The notes under the pieces are model-generated. The model had not been told where the DNA came from. It did not search any database and saw only the letters and a list, made by a program, of their open reading frames with translations. The translations under genes and the position numbers were made by a program. Below are positions 1 to 5,149 of a DNA stretch of 5,832 nucleotides, in pieces. Position 1 is the stretch's first letter. Each line of letters starts with the position of its first letter. Location: assembly GCA_947475475.1 (NCBI GenBank), contig CANJOG010000144.1, forward strand, positions 1-5,832, in the 5' to 3' direction. Source of the DNA: Acetobacteraceae bacterium (GTDB taxonomy: Bacteria; Pseudomonadota; Alphaproteobacteria; Acetobacterales; Acetobacteraceae).

Positions 1-83
1 CCTTTACCTGCTTCCACGGGTTCGGTTGGCAAAACCGTCATCGCGCTCCACGGCATTGCCGCCTCGACGTTCTCAGAGGTCAT
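1..83 (-). CDS. N-terminus of a gene leaving the window, possibly the element's serine recombinase (partial)
   Basis: Twenty-seven codons are visible, beginning MTSENVEAAMPWSAMTVLPT, and the frame stays open to the left edge. The start ATG overlaps the end of the upstream gene by 11 bases (ATGACCTCTGA), and a GAGGGG ribosome-binding site at 91-96 lies 7 bases away; both support this start. ATG codons 10 and 15 are alternatives. No domain is visible in this leader. The position as last gene of an XRE/ImmA/small-protein operon is where alphaproteobacterial elements usually carry a large serine recombinase, so that identity is an inference from context, not from residues. The sequence left of the window should show the resolvase domain if this is right. 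Confidence 0.5.
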   Translation of the reverse strand, partial: MTSENVEAAMPWSAMTVLPTEPVEAGK

Positions 84-312
84 GGCCTGCCCCCTCGGTA
101 ACGGAGACTGCGGGTTTGCCGGGGTCGTTCGCCGGGGAAGGCGCCTCGGCAAGCGCCCATTCGGCGAGGATTTTGAAGAAGCCTGTGACGTTCTCGGCGA
201 TTTGCCGTGTGTCCTCGCGGCTCAAATCACGCCCGAGGCGCGACTGCCAAACCTGGCCTATGCGATCGATGGGATTGTCGTTTGCTGCACGTGATGGTTT
301 CACCGAAGACAT
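73..312 (-). CDS. Small conserved-looking protein of unknown function
   Basis: A 79-residue soluble protein with no signal peptide or membrane segment. The central part (about residues 11-53, from NDNPIDRIGQVWQ to FFKILAEW) looks like two amphipathic helices, and the last 20 residues are rich in Pro, Ala and Gly and probably disordered. I recognise this kind of protein only as a recurrent small partner upstream of serine recombinases in alphaproteobacteria; no function is known to me. ATG at 312 is preferred because the protein-like sequence starts there, but no good ribosome-binding site precedes it. A GTG at 366 would add 18 residues of arginine-rich, less protein-like sequence. Its 3' end overlaps the next gene by 11 bases, which suggests translational coupling. 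Confidence 0.6.
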   Translation of the reverse strand: MSSVKPSRAANDNPIDRIGQVWQSRLGRDLSREDTRQIAENVTGFFKILAEWALAEAPSPANDPGKPAVSVTEGAGHDL

Positions 313-440
313 CACGGTCGGCTTTGCGCCGCTCCGTGCCCCTGGCCTCCCGTCTCGGAATCCCACCGATGACGCTAGACCTTGATGAGATTTGCATCAG
401 TGGCGTCCCCATCGCAGGAATCGCCGCTATAAGCGTGACA

Positions 441-662
441 TCAGCGCGGCAGTTCTTCCTCCGGGATCGTGAACTTGTCCGACTTTCCGGCCTCGATCAT
501 AAGTTCGCGTCGGTTTCCCTTGCCAATGCTGCTTGAAATTGTGCAACGGAAGTGGCCATGACGAAGCCCGTCGATCACGATCTGAAGAAGCCGTTCGAAT
601 GCCTCACGGAATTGCGGCCCGCCGGACTTCCCGACATCAGTCTGGATGGGTTCGTTATGCAT
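441..662 (-). CDS. Small hypothetical protein of the recombinase operon
   Basis: A 73-residue protein that I cannot assign to a named family. Residues 15-36 (PQFREAFERLLQIVIDGLRHGHF) look like one amphipathic helix, and residues 37-70 look like two or three beta strands, including a basic stretch GKGNRRELMIEAGK and then FTIPEEE. This is a plausible small alpha/beta fold, with no membrane segment or signal peptide. The ATG lies inside the stop region of the upstream gene (8-base overlap ATGCATAA), a strong sign of coupled translation and of a real gene despite its size. The gap of 128 bases to the next start at 312 is the longest in the operon. A role in nucleic-acid binding or recombinase control would be guesswork. 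Confidence 0.65.
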   Translation of the reverse strand: MHNEPIQTDVGKSGGPQFREAFERLLQIVIDGLRHGHFRCTISSSIGKGNRRELMIEAGKSDKFTIPEEELPR

Positions 663-921
663 TGTGCAGCAGCGCCTTCATGTCTTTGATCGTTGAGCAG
701 AAAGCCAGCGGCGGGACGACGGTCCCGTCGCCATAAAACGCCAGCACGTCATCACGCCGCGTCGAACGATCGCGGAAGATGAAGACCCTACGGCGACCGT
801 CAGCGCGTAAGTCGAGGAGGTCGTAGCCCGTGCAGCGCAAGAAACAGGCGAGATAGAAGTCGCGTGTCTCGAATTCTCCATCCCGCGCCGCCTGCATGAT
901 AGCGATCTGTCCAGTTGACAC
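655..921 (-). CDS. DUF5659-like small protein
   Basis: An 88-residue protein resembling the DUF5659 family. The visible pattern is an N-terminal helix, then DFYLACFLRCTGYDLLDL (21-38), a basic turn, a strand RRRVFIFRD (43-51), a charged helix around DDVLAFYGDG (58-66), and a hydrophobic C-terminal helix ending KDMKALLHN. The family has no known biochemical function; members are common in phage and integrative-element gene sets. The start is a GTG at 921, supported by a GAGGA ribosome-binding site at 931-935 with 9-base spacing and by the 24-base gap from the upstream peptidase stop. An internal ATG at codon 9 lacks such support. The gene overlaps the following small gene by 8 bases. Confidence 0.7.
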   Translation of the reverse strand: MSTGQIAIMQAARDGEFETRDFYLACFLRCTGYDLLDLRADGRRRVFIFRDRSTRRDDVLAFYGDGTVVPPLAFCSTIKDMKALLHNA

Positions 922-930
922 TTTACGTTT

Positions 931-935
931 TCCTC
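931..935 (-). promoter_or_regulatory. Ribosome-binding site deciding a GTG start
   Basis: GAGGA on the minus strand, 9 bases before the GTG at 921. It lies in the 24-base gap after the peptidase stop codon and selects the GTG over the internal ATG eight codons downstream. Confidence 0.55.
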
Positions 936-945
936 AAAAAAGGGG

Positions 946-1719
946 CTAAACACCGCTTGTGAGAATCCGCTGCTGCGGAACATCACGAAGCAACAGGCCA
1001 AGCGTCTCCAGACGGATACGCATCGCGATCGCCGAAACGAGGAAGCGCCCGGCGAGCGGCCGAGCGACACGGTCGAGCGCATTCTCATCGGATTCGGCGT
1101 TGTCGACGTCGCCGGTTTGCTGCCCGCCTCGCGGGACCTCTACGAATGGATGGTCGATCGGAGAATAAGACTGAAGAACGCGCGGCTTGCGATCCGGAAA
1201 CATCTCCGCCCACACAGCCAATACCTGCTTGCGAGGCATCAGTAGGCACGAGGCATAGAAGTCAGCCTGCCATTCCACTGGCTCCTTAACCTGGCTGGAA
1301 CGGCAGACCACCGATGGCGCAGCCGGTCCACCGAACAGGGTCGCCTGTGCTGGATTCTTGGCAAACAGATGACGGTGCAGACGCCAATGTCCCCCGCCCT
1401 CGTGCGCAAGCGTGAAGCGATAACGGCCCTCCTTTGACGGGCTCTCCTCCGGATCGAGACTTTCGTCGATCACGATTTTACCTTCGTCGAAGAACATCGC
1501 ACCGAGAATGTCTGCATCCCCCTCGGGACCACGCGGCACGTCGTACCGGCGGTGGATGTCATCAAACTCGATCCTGAGTTTGAGGTGCTTCTCGACGATA
1601 TCATCGATGGGTATCGGCGGTTGGATTGCGACGCCTCGTCGCTGTTCATATTCTGCCAACAGCGCTGCCGCGTCGCGCTCGATATGCTCCTTGGGAAGGT
1701 AGGGCACGAATTTAGCCAT
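946..1719 (-). CDS. ImmA/IrrE-family metallopeptidase (probable antirepressor protease)
   Basis: A 257-residue protein. In known members of the family (ImmA of ICEBs1, IrrE of Deinococcus) a zinc peptidase cleaves or inactivates the XRE repressor encoded beside it, inducing the element or a stress response. Visible features are an N-terminal helical region (1-55), a central segment around FDEGKIVIDESLDPEE (77-92), the metal motif HEGGGHWRLH (106-115), and a downstream glutamate in EPVEWQADFYASCLLMP (146-162) that matches the usual third ligand region. The C-terminal part (about 212-257, ending LGLLLRDVPQQRIL) looks like a helical domain. The motif has three residues between HE and H, where the family norm is two (HExxH). 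ATG 1719 is chosen for the typical MAKFVPYLP start; GTG at 1722 is 3 bases earlier and better spaced from AAGGAGG at 1731-1737. It lies 46 bases after the repressor gene. Confidence 0.87.
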   Translation of the reverse strand: MAKFVPYLPKEHIERDAAALLAEYEQRRGVAIQPPIPIDDIVEKHLKLRIEFDDIHRRYDVPRGPEGDADILGAMFFDEGKIVIDESLDPEESPSKEGRYRFTLAHEGGGHWRLHRHLFAKNPAQATLFGGPAAPSVVCRSSQVKEPVEWQADFYASCLLMPRKQVLAVWAEMFPDRKPRVLQSYSPIDHPFVEVPRGGQQTGDVDNAESDENALDRVARPLAGRFLVSAIAMRIRLETLGLLLRDVPQQRILTSGV

Positions 1720-1730
1720 CACGCGGTCAT

Positions 1731-1737
1731 CCTCCTT
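1731..1737 (-). promoter_or_regulatory. Strong ribosome-binding site of the ImmA-like gene
   Basis: AAGGAGG on the minus strand is a near-perfect anti-16S match. It is 8 bases from a GTG at 1722 and 11 bases from the ATG at 1719, so it excludes the much earlier in-frame ATG at 1815, which lies inside the repressor gene. Confidence 0.6.
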
Positions 1738-1765
1738 TGCGTCGTCAATTAGGTCGCCTAAGCCA

Positions 1766-2113
1766 TCACTCGTCTTTTGCCTTTTGCGCCCGCCGAGCCA
1801 GTCCGGCGATATCACCGGCGCTCAGTCCTTTGGTGGTCCGCAGAAGCGCGGCCAGTTCGACCGGGTGACGCTTGATTATATCGGAGAGGTCCGTCGCCAC
1901 CCGGCCAGCCCGCGCAAGCAGATCATCGGCATCGCACCCAATGATCTTCGCGATGGCCTTTACCCTGTCCTCCGCCGGCGGCGGGAACTCGTCTCGCTCA
2001 ATCTTCGACAGGTAGGTCGGACTCACGTCGATCAATTTTGCCATCTCCCTCAAGCCAATCTCCTTAGCCTCTCGCTCCCGACGAACGAACGCGCCGAATT
2101 TTTCCCCGTCCAT
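1766..2113 (-). CDS. XRE-family helix-turn-helix repressor
   Basis: A 115-residue protein. Residues 6-67 form a classical Cro/C1-type domain: FGAFVRREREAKEIGLREMAKL, then the recognition region IDVSPTYLSKIERDEFPPP, then the packing helices of VKAIAKIIGCDADDLL. Residues 70-115 form a helical tail probably used for dimerisation or for recognition by the peptidase. The start at 2113 has an AAGGGAGA ribosome-binding site at 2121-2128 with 7-base spacing. Pairing with the ImmA-like gene 46 bases downstream is the known repressor/protease arrangement; by analogy this protein would hold the operon silent until the peptidase removes it. A dyad 28 bases upstream of its start codon suggests autoregulation. 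The regulated genes beyond its own operon cannot be seen here. Confidence 0.88.
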   Translation of the reverse strand: MDGEKFGAFVRREREAKEIGLREMAKLIDVSPTYLSKIERDEFPPPAEDRVKAIAKIIGCDADDLLARAGRVATDLSDIIKRHPVELAALLRTTKGLSAGDIAGLARRAQKAKDE

Positions 2114-2138
2114 AGGTGGGTCTCCCTTGTTTTGTGTC

Positions 2139-2167
2139 TAGGTATCAGGTGACACCCCGAGTCGCAA
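2139..2167 (-). promoter_or_regulatory. Possible promoter of the repressor operon
   Basis: On the minus strand TTGCGA (2167-2162) matches four of six bases of a -35 box. After 17 bases comes TACCTA (2144-2139), a poor -10 box; GATACC two bases earlier is an alternative. A start near 2132 would give a leader of about 20 bases that just holds the ribosome-binding site. The operator-like dyad lies between the two boxes, which is the main reason to take this weak match seriously. Confidence 0.35.
2141..2156. promoter_or_regulatory. Operator-like dyad upstream of the XRE gene
   Basis: GGTATCAGGTGACACC is an inverted repeat with 7-base arms, GGTnTCA and TGAnACC, around a 2-base centre; six of seven arm positions pair. 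A longer, looser repeat shares the region, with GTGTC at 2134-2138 and GACAC at 2151-2155. Size, symmetry and position, 28 bases before the repressor start and over the putative promoter, are those of an XRE repressor binding site. Binding is inferred, not shown. Confidence 0.5.
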
Positions 2168-2169
2168 AG

Positions 2170-2189
2170 TGTTAATTGATCGCTAAACA
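2170..2189. repeat. Imperfect 20-base dyad with central GATC
   Basis: TGTTAATTGATCGCTAAACA reads as two 10-base half sites, TGTTnAnnGA and its complement, with seven of ten positions paired. It is AT-rich within GC-rich surroundings and lies just upstream of the putative promoter. It could be a second operator, an activator site or a recombination site; the sequence does not decide. Confidence 0.3.
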
Positions 2190-2203
2190 GGTGATGATGG
2201 CCT

Positions 2204-2464
2204 TCAGGCAGCCAGCCGCATATCCCGGATTTCCTCCAGGACGTCCCGGAACGCCGGCTCCGGTGCGAGACACATGGTTCGATATGTGTTCAGGAAGGGC
2301 AGCCACTTTTGTTGTCGATTTCGGTGAAATGACGGACTTCCGGACACCTCCGGAAGTGGCCGGTGTTTGCCGGGCTCTTTGTGAGGCCGGCTGGGCTGGC
2401 GTGGTGAGAGACGCATGCGGCGGGCCTTCTGACGCCAAATAGGCTCCACGTCTCTTTCGGCCAT
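2204..2464 (-). CDS. Doubtful small gene with a coding-like C-terminal tail
   Basis: This 86-residue frame starts MAERDVEPIW at 2464 and could also begin at 2518. Only the last 30 codons look convincing: FLNTYRTMCLAPEPAFRDVL and the following helix have G or C in most third positions and make a plausible amphipathic end. The middle third is rich in Arg, Pro and His, and all three minus-strand frames stay open across it, so it may be non-coding DNA or a frameshifted relic. I have an unverified memory of similar tails beside recombinase genes in alphaproteobacteria, and no family name. No good ribosome-binding site precedes 2464. It lies on the same strand, 69 bases after the recombinase remnant. 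Confidence 0.3.
   Translation of the reverse strand: MAERDVEPIWRQKARRMRLSPRQPSRPHKEPGKHRPLPEVSGSPSFHRNRQQKWLPFLNTYRTMCLAPEPAFRDVLEEIRDMRLAA
2336..2357. repeat. Perfect GC-rich hairpin
   Basis: ACTTCCGG and CCGGAAGT form a perfect 8-base stem around a 6-base loop. No run of T follows on either strand, so it does not look like a standard intrinsic terminator. It lies in the weakly coding middle of the 2157-2533 stretch, between the recombinase remnant and the repressor promoter, and may be an RNA hairpin or a protein-binding site. Confidence 0.45.
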
Positions 2465-2533
2465 TGTTGCGCCACGCCGAATACGTCGATGCTGGGGTAT
2501 GTACATGGGCTGGCGCATGGTGCTGCCCGGGCG

Positions 2534-3130
2534 TCAGGCTTCGGATTGGGCGAAGCTGAGCACGCGACGCTGGTCTTCCCAGAGCAGAGGCAGATCGATC
2601 CGCCGCGACAGGGTGATGGCGTTCAGCCCGGCTGGCTGACGTCCCTGGGCAATGGCGGTGATGATATCCGGTGCCAGGAAGCCAAGGCGCATCACGGTCG
2701 TGAAGTGCGAGCCCGAGATACCGGCGCGTTCGCCTAGGGCGGCGATGCCGAAGTCGGCGGATTTCAGGACCTCGTCCTTGAATCGGACCGCCTGGCCGAG
2801 CATGCGGATCAGTGCCGGGTCGACCTGAGACGGAGTGCTGCTGCCCACAACCAGGCGAGTCTCCTTCCCGGTTCGCTTCAGTGGGGATGGCACGGCGATG
2901 GTGTAGCTTTCGGGCTGCACATTGTCGGCTGCGGCATTCAGCGCCCCGAGCAGCTCTGCCAGTGCGGGCGGAGATATGTGCAGGGCGATGCGATCCAGAT
3001 GTACGTCCACCCGATGAACGATCGACCGGACGATCTGTGTGGTCTGCTCGCTATCGCGGACATCCCAGCGTTCGACTTGGTCAGCAGCTTCGCGAAGAGC
3101 ACGACTCTGCTGGGTCGCCTCAGCCCCCAT
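2534..3130 (-). pseudogene. C-terminal remnant of a large serine recombinase
   Basis: This 198-residue frame matches the C-terminal third of alphaproteobacterial large serine recombinases, which are usually about 550-700 residues. Visible in order are a segment around EQTTQIVRSIVHRVDVHLDRI (28-48), the strand-rich IAVPSPLKRTGKETRLVVG (78-96), a helix VDPALIRMLGQAVRFKDEVL (103-122), and a helix-turn-helix-like region from FGIAALGERAGISGSHFTTV to RLGFLAPDIITAIAQGRQP (127-166), ending PLLWEDQRRVLSF. The catalytic resolvase domain with its serine and the zinc-ribbon region are absent. The frame is closed upstream by a TAG at 3149-3151, and the neighbouring PIG-L-like gene ends at 3163, so the 5' part was lost at a junction near 3131-3162. 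It cannot catalyse recombination; a surviving DNA-binding fragment is possible but unsupported by a ribosome-binding site. Confidence 0.75.
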
Positions 3131-3162
3131 GAAGCCGGCGGCGCACGCCTACCTTCAGCCTA

Positions 3163-3948
3163 TCAGATGTGTCCAAGCAAGCGGGGCAACTTCAGCCCAG
3201 CCACTGCCCCGAGCGAGAGAGCGATGGGCCGCACATGGCGCGCATAGGAGATCGCGTCCGGGTAGAGTCCGGTGGCAACGCGCTCTCGGCCGATTGCCTC
3301 CCAAAGTGGCGTCCAATCGGCGGCCCAGGCGAAATTGGGTTGCCGCAGCACTTCGACCTCCAGGGCGTCAGGCCGTAACGTCAGCAGAGCGCAAGTCTCG
3401 TCCGCTAGAGGCGTATAGTCGGCCACGGCCCCTTGCTTGCGGCGCGCCGCTTGAGGGGAGAGGTGCAGTCGTTCGGCCGGTGGCGGTGGATCCTGGCTAT
3501 CGACTGCCATGCTGACGAGGTGCTGCACCGGCGCGCCGGCCGCTGCAAGTCGATAGCGCAGCGCCGCACCGAGCGCCGCGCACAGGTCGTGCATGGGGTT
3601 GTAGCCATCCACCGCATCGGTCACCAGAAGCTGCGGCCTCAGCTCACCCGCTTCCGCCTCGATACAGTCCAGCGCCTCAGCGAAGGGTGCGGCATCGCCA
3701 GACAGCAGGGCCGCGTACCACGCCTTGTCAGGCTTCCAGCCAAAAAGCCCGCCTGCACTCGCGCCAGCCGCCGCGATCGTCGCGGCGGAATAGTGCGTGC
3801 GCGGGAGCGCGGCGCCGCCCGACCCGTCGGTCAGCAGAAAAACACGCGGTCGCATCCGCTCCATCCAATGGAACAGGCGCAATTCGTGACCAGGATGGGC
3901 TAAAATCAGAAAGGGAGTGGACCCCGCATGGGGGTGGTGGGTATCCAT
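3163..3948 (-). CDS. PIG-L/LmbE-like deacetylase-family protein with variant HPGHE motif
   Basis: A 261-residue protein. PIG-L enzymes are zinc hydrolases that remove acetyl groups from N-acetylglucosamine-type substrates (MshB, BshB, GlcNAc-PI deacetylase). The fold signature is visible: strand FLILAHPGHE (13-22), strand PRVFLLTDGSGG (34-45), a helix, then LLVTDAVDGYNPMHDLC (107-123) with the late histidine H120. In MshB the zinc ligands are H13, D16 and H147, and D15 is the general base. Here the aligned residues are H18, H21 and H120, with glycine at the base position, so metal could still bind but chemistry may differ. No signal peptide or membrane helix is seen. ATG 3948 is the only start, since a TAG lies four codons upstream; its ribosome-binding site is poor. 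It diverges from the glycosyltransferase gene 52 bases away, suggesting joint glycan work. Confidence 0.72.
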   Translation of the reverse strand: MDTHHPHAGSTPFLILAHPGHELRLFHWMERMRPRVFLLTDGSGGAALPRTHYSAATIAAAGASAGGLFGWKPDKAWYAALLSGDAAPFAEALDCIEAEAGELRPQLLVTDAVDGYNPMHDLCAALGAALRYRLAAAGAPVQHLVSMAVDSQDPPPPAERLHLSPQAARRKQGAVADYTPLADETCALLTLRPDALEVEVLRQPNFAWAADWTPLWEAIGRERVATGLYPDAISYARHVRPIALSLGAVAGLKLPRLLGHI

Positions 3949-4000
3949 AGCTGTCGTCTAGGCTGGTATCGACTCCACTTCAACTGAGGACCCCCTCGGC
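3949..4000. promoter_or_regulatory. Shared intergenic region of the divergent PIG-L/glycosyltransferase pair
   Basis: Only 52 bases separate the two start codons, so both promoters must lie here or reach into the opposite gene. No good -35/-10 pair is visible. GAGGA at 3986-3990 is the probable ribosome-binding site of the glycosyltransferase. GAGG (3986-3989) and CCTC (3994-3997) could form a 4-base stem over that site, too small to claim as a switch. Confidence 0.4.
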
Positions 4001-5140
4001 ATGCGCGTGCTCATAACGAACCTCTATATTTCGAAGGGCTCAGGATCCGAAGCCGTTGTGGAATTGCTCGCCGACGGTCTCCGGCGCGCTGGCCATCAGC
4101 CTATGCTCTATGCGCCGACCGTCGGCCCCCAGGCAGAGCGGATGCGACGACGCGGACACCTGGTGGTGGACCGCCTCGCGGCACTACCCGCCACACCGGA
4201 CGTGATCCATGCCCAGCATGTGACGCCAGCGCTGATGGCAATGGCCGCTTTTCCTGCGACGCCTGTGGTCTATGCCTGCCATAGCGCGTTTTTTGAGGTG
4301 GAGGCGCCACGATTGCATCCGCAGATCCGGCGCTGGATCGCGGTGGATGACCTCTGCGCGGAACTCTGCCTCTCCCGCGGAGTTCCGCGTGAACGGCTGC
4401 AGGTGGTGCTCAACGCCGTGGACGCGGAACGCTTCCGGCCGCGGCCGCCGTTGCCTGCACGCCCTCTCCGCGCCCTGCTGCTCGCCAAGGCCGGCGGGCA
4501 TGAAGCCCTGGTGCGCGAGGCCTGCGCGGAGGCCGGGATCGCCCTTGATCTGCTGGGACCAGCCACCGGGCGCGTCACAGATCGCCTCGAAGAGGAACTG
4601 CCCGCCTACGACATTGTCTTCGCCACCGCCCGCATGGCGCTCGAAGCTGCCTTCGTCGGCTGCTCCGTCGTCGTCGTGGACGGGCGCGGCTTCGCCGGCT
4701 TGCTGACGACGGCGAACTTGCCAGCTTGGCGCCGGCTAAATTTCGGGGCCGGCTTACTTAACCGCCCAGCGAGCCTTGACGCTATGCGGACCGCGATCGG
4801 TGGGTACGATCCGGTCGATGCCGCCCAGGTCTCCGCTTCACTCCGCGAGCAGGCCGGCGCCGCAGCCTATGCCGAGGCGCATCTCACCATCTACGCCGAG
4901 GCCTGCGCCGAGTCGTCACCACCGCCGGAGTGTCTGCCCGCCGCGACCGCGGCGTGGCTTGAAGAGCTACTGCCCAGTCAGGCGGATCGAGCATGGCGCA
5001 AGATTGCCCGGGACCTCGGCTCGACGCAGGAGACGCCCACTGCACGCCTCGAACAGGCGGCGCGGAGGCTCTACCGGCACGTGCTTCCCCTCGGACTGCG
5101 CATCCGCATCCGCCAGCTTCTCCGATCCACAAGCGGTTAA
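4001..5140 (+). CDS. GT4-type (GT-B fold) glycosyltransferase
   Basis: A 379-residue protein. Such enzymes move a sugar from a nucleotide-sugar donor to a glycan, lipid or small acceptor in the cytoplasm. The N-terminal Rossmann half starts MRVLITNLYISKGSGSEAVV with the glycine-rich GSGSE turn (13-17), then DVIHAQHV (67-74), VVYACHSAFF (89-98), RRWIAVDDLC (110-119) and the linker VLNAVDAERF (136-145). The second half has a short LRALLLAKAGG strand (156-166) and the donor-side segment RMALEAAFVGCSVVVVDGRGF (211-231), a variant of the GT4 E-x7-E region. It is shorter than a typical second domain. Residues 305-379 form a helical, basic extension ending LRIRIRQLLRS, possibly for membrane contact. 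The start has GAGGA at 3986-3990. Donor and acceptor are unknown; the divergent PIG-L gene suggests an amino-sugar glycan. Confidence 0.8.
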   Translation: MRVLITNLYISKGSGSEAVVELLADGLRRAGHQPMLYAPTVGPQAERMRRRGHLVVDRLAALPATPDVIHAQHVTPALMAMAAFPATPVVYACHSAFFEVEAPRLHPQIRRWIAVDDLCAELCLSRGVPRERLQVVLNAVDAERFRPRPPLPARPLRALLLAKAGGHEALVREACAEAGIALDLLGPATGRVTDRLEEELPAYDIVFATARMALEAAFVGCSVVVVDGRGFAGLLTTANLPAWRRLNFGAGLLNRPASLDAMRTAIGGYDPVDAAQVSASLREQAGAAAYAEAHLTIYAEACAESSPPPECLPAATAAWLEELLPSQADRAWRKIARDLGSTQETPTARLEQAARRLYRHVLPLGLRIRIRQLLRSTSG

Positions 5141-5149
5141 GAGTGTAAT

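Larger units (their letters stand above)
1..2190 (-). mobile_element. Control operon of a probable integrative element (boundaries unknown)
   Basis: Five complete genes and one partial gene run in one direction behind a single promoter region: XRE repressor, ImmA-like peptidase, DUF5659-like protein, two small unknown proteins, and a gene leaving the window. Spacings are 46, 24, -8, 128 and -11 bases. This matches the repressor/protease switch of integrative elements and the way alphaproteobacterial serine recombinases are embedded. Neither end of the element is identified: 2190 is only the upstream limit of the regulatory dyads, and no attachment-site repeat was found. Confidence 0.4.
2157..2533. 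other. Interval between recombinase remnant and repressor operon
   Basis: These 377 bases have no confident complete gene. They contain the AT-rich dyad at 2170-2189, the possible gene tail at 2204-2464 and the hairpin at 2336-2357. The block may be the 3' flank that travelled with the truncated recombinase, or the junction where the left-hand element joined it. No tRNA fragment and no obvious direct repeat with other parts of the window was seen. Confidence 0.4.

Noticed and set aside
227..412. A 61-residue minus-strand frame between two small operon genes
   Set aside because: It is rich in Arg, Ser and His, overlaps the better-supported 79-residue gene in another frame and has no ribosome-binding site.
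26..536. Plus-strand frames opposite the left-hand operon
   Set aside because: Low-complexity Arg/Ser/Ala composition, no ribosome-binding sites, and they are antisense to tightly packed genes.
1719..1730. Three-codon frame ATG ACC GCG TGA overlapping the ImmA-like start
   Set aside because: The AAGGAGG site abuts its ATG with no spacing, so it is unlikely to be translated; it is a chance overlap.
1720..1815. Earlier start at 1815 for the ImmA-like gene (32 extra residues)
   Set aside because: It lies inside the end of the repressor gene and has no ribosome-binding site, whereas AAGGAGG at 1731-1737 points to 1719/1722.
2336..2357. The hairpin as an intrinsic terminator
   Set aside because: No T-run follows the stem on either strand.
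3433..3903. Plus-strand 156-residue frame opposite the PIG-L-like gene
   Set aside because: Arg-rich antisense shadow with no motif; the minus-strand frame has a coherent fold signature.
4272..4706. Long plus-strand frame inside the glycosyltransferase
   Set aside because: Arg/Ser/Pro-rich composition typical of the off-frame of a high-G+C gene; the main frame carries the recognisable GT4 segments.
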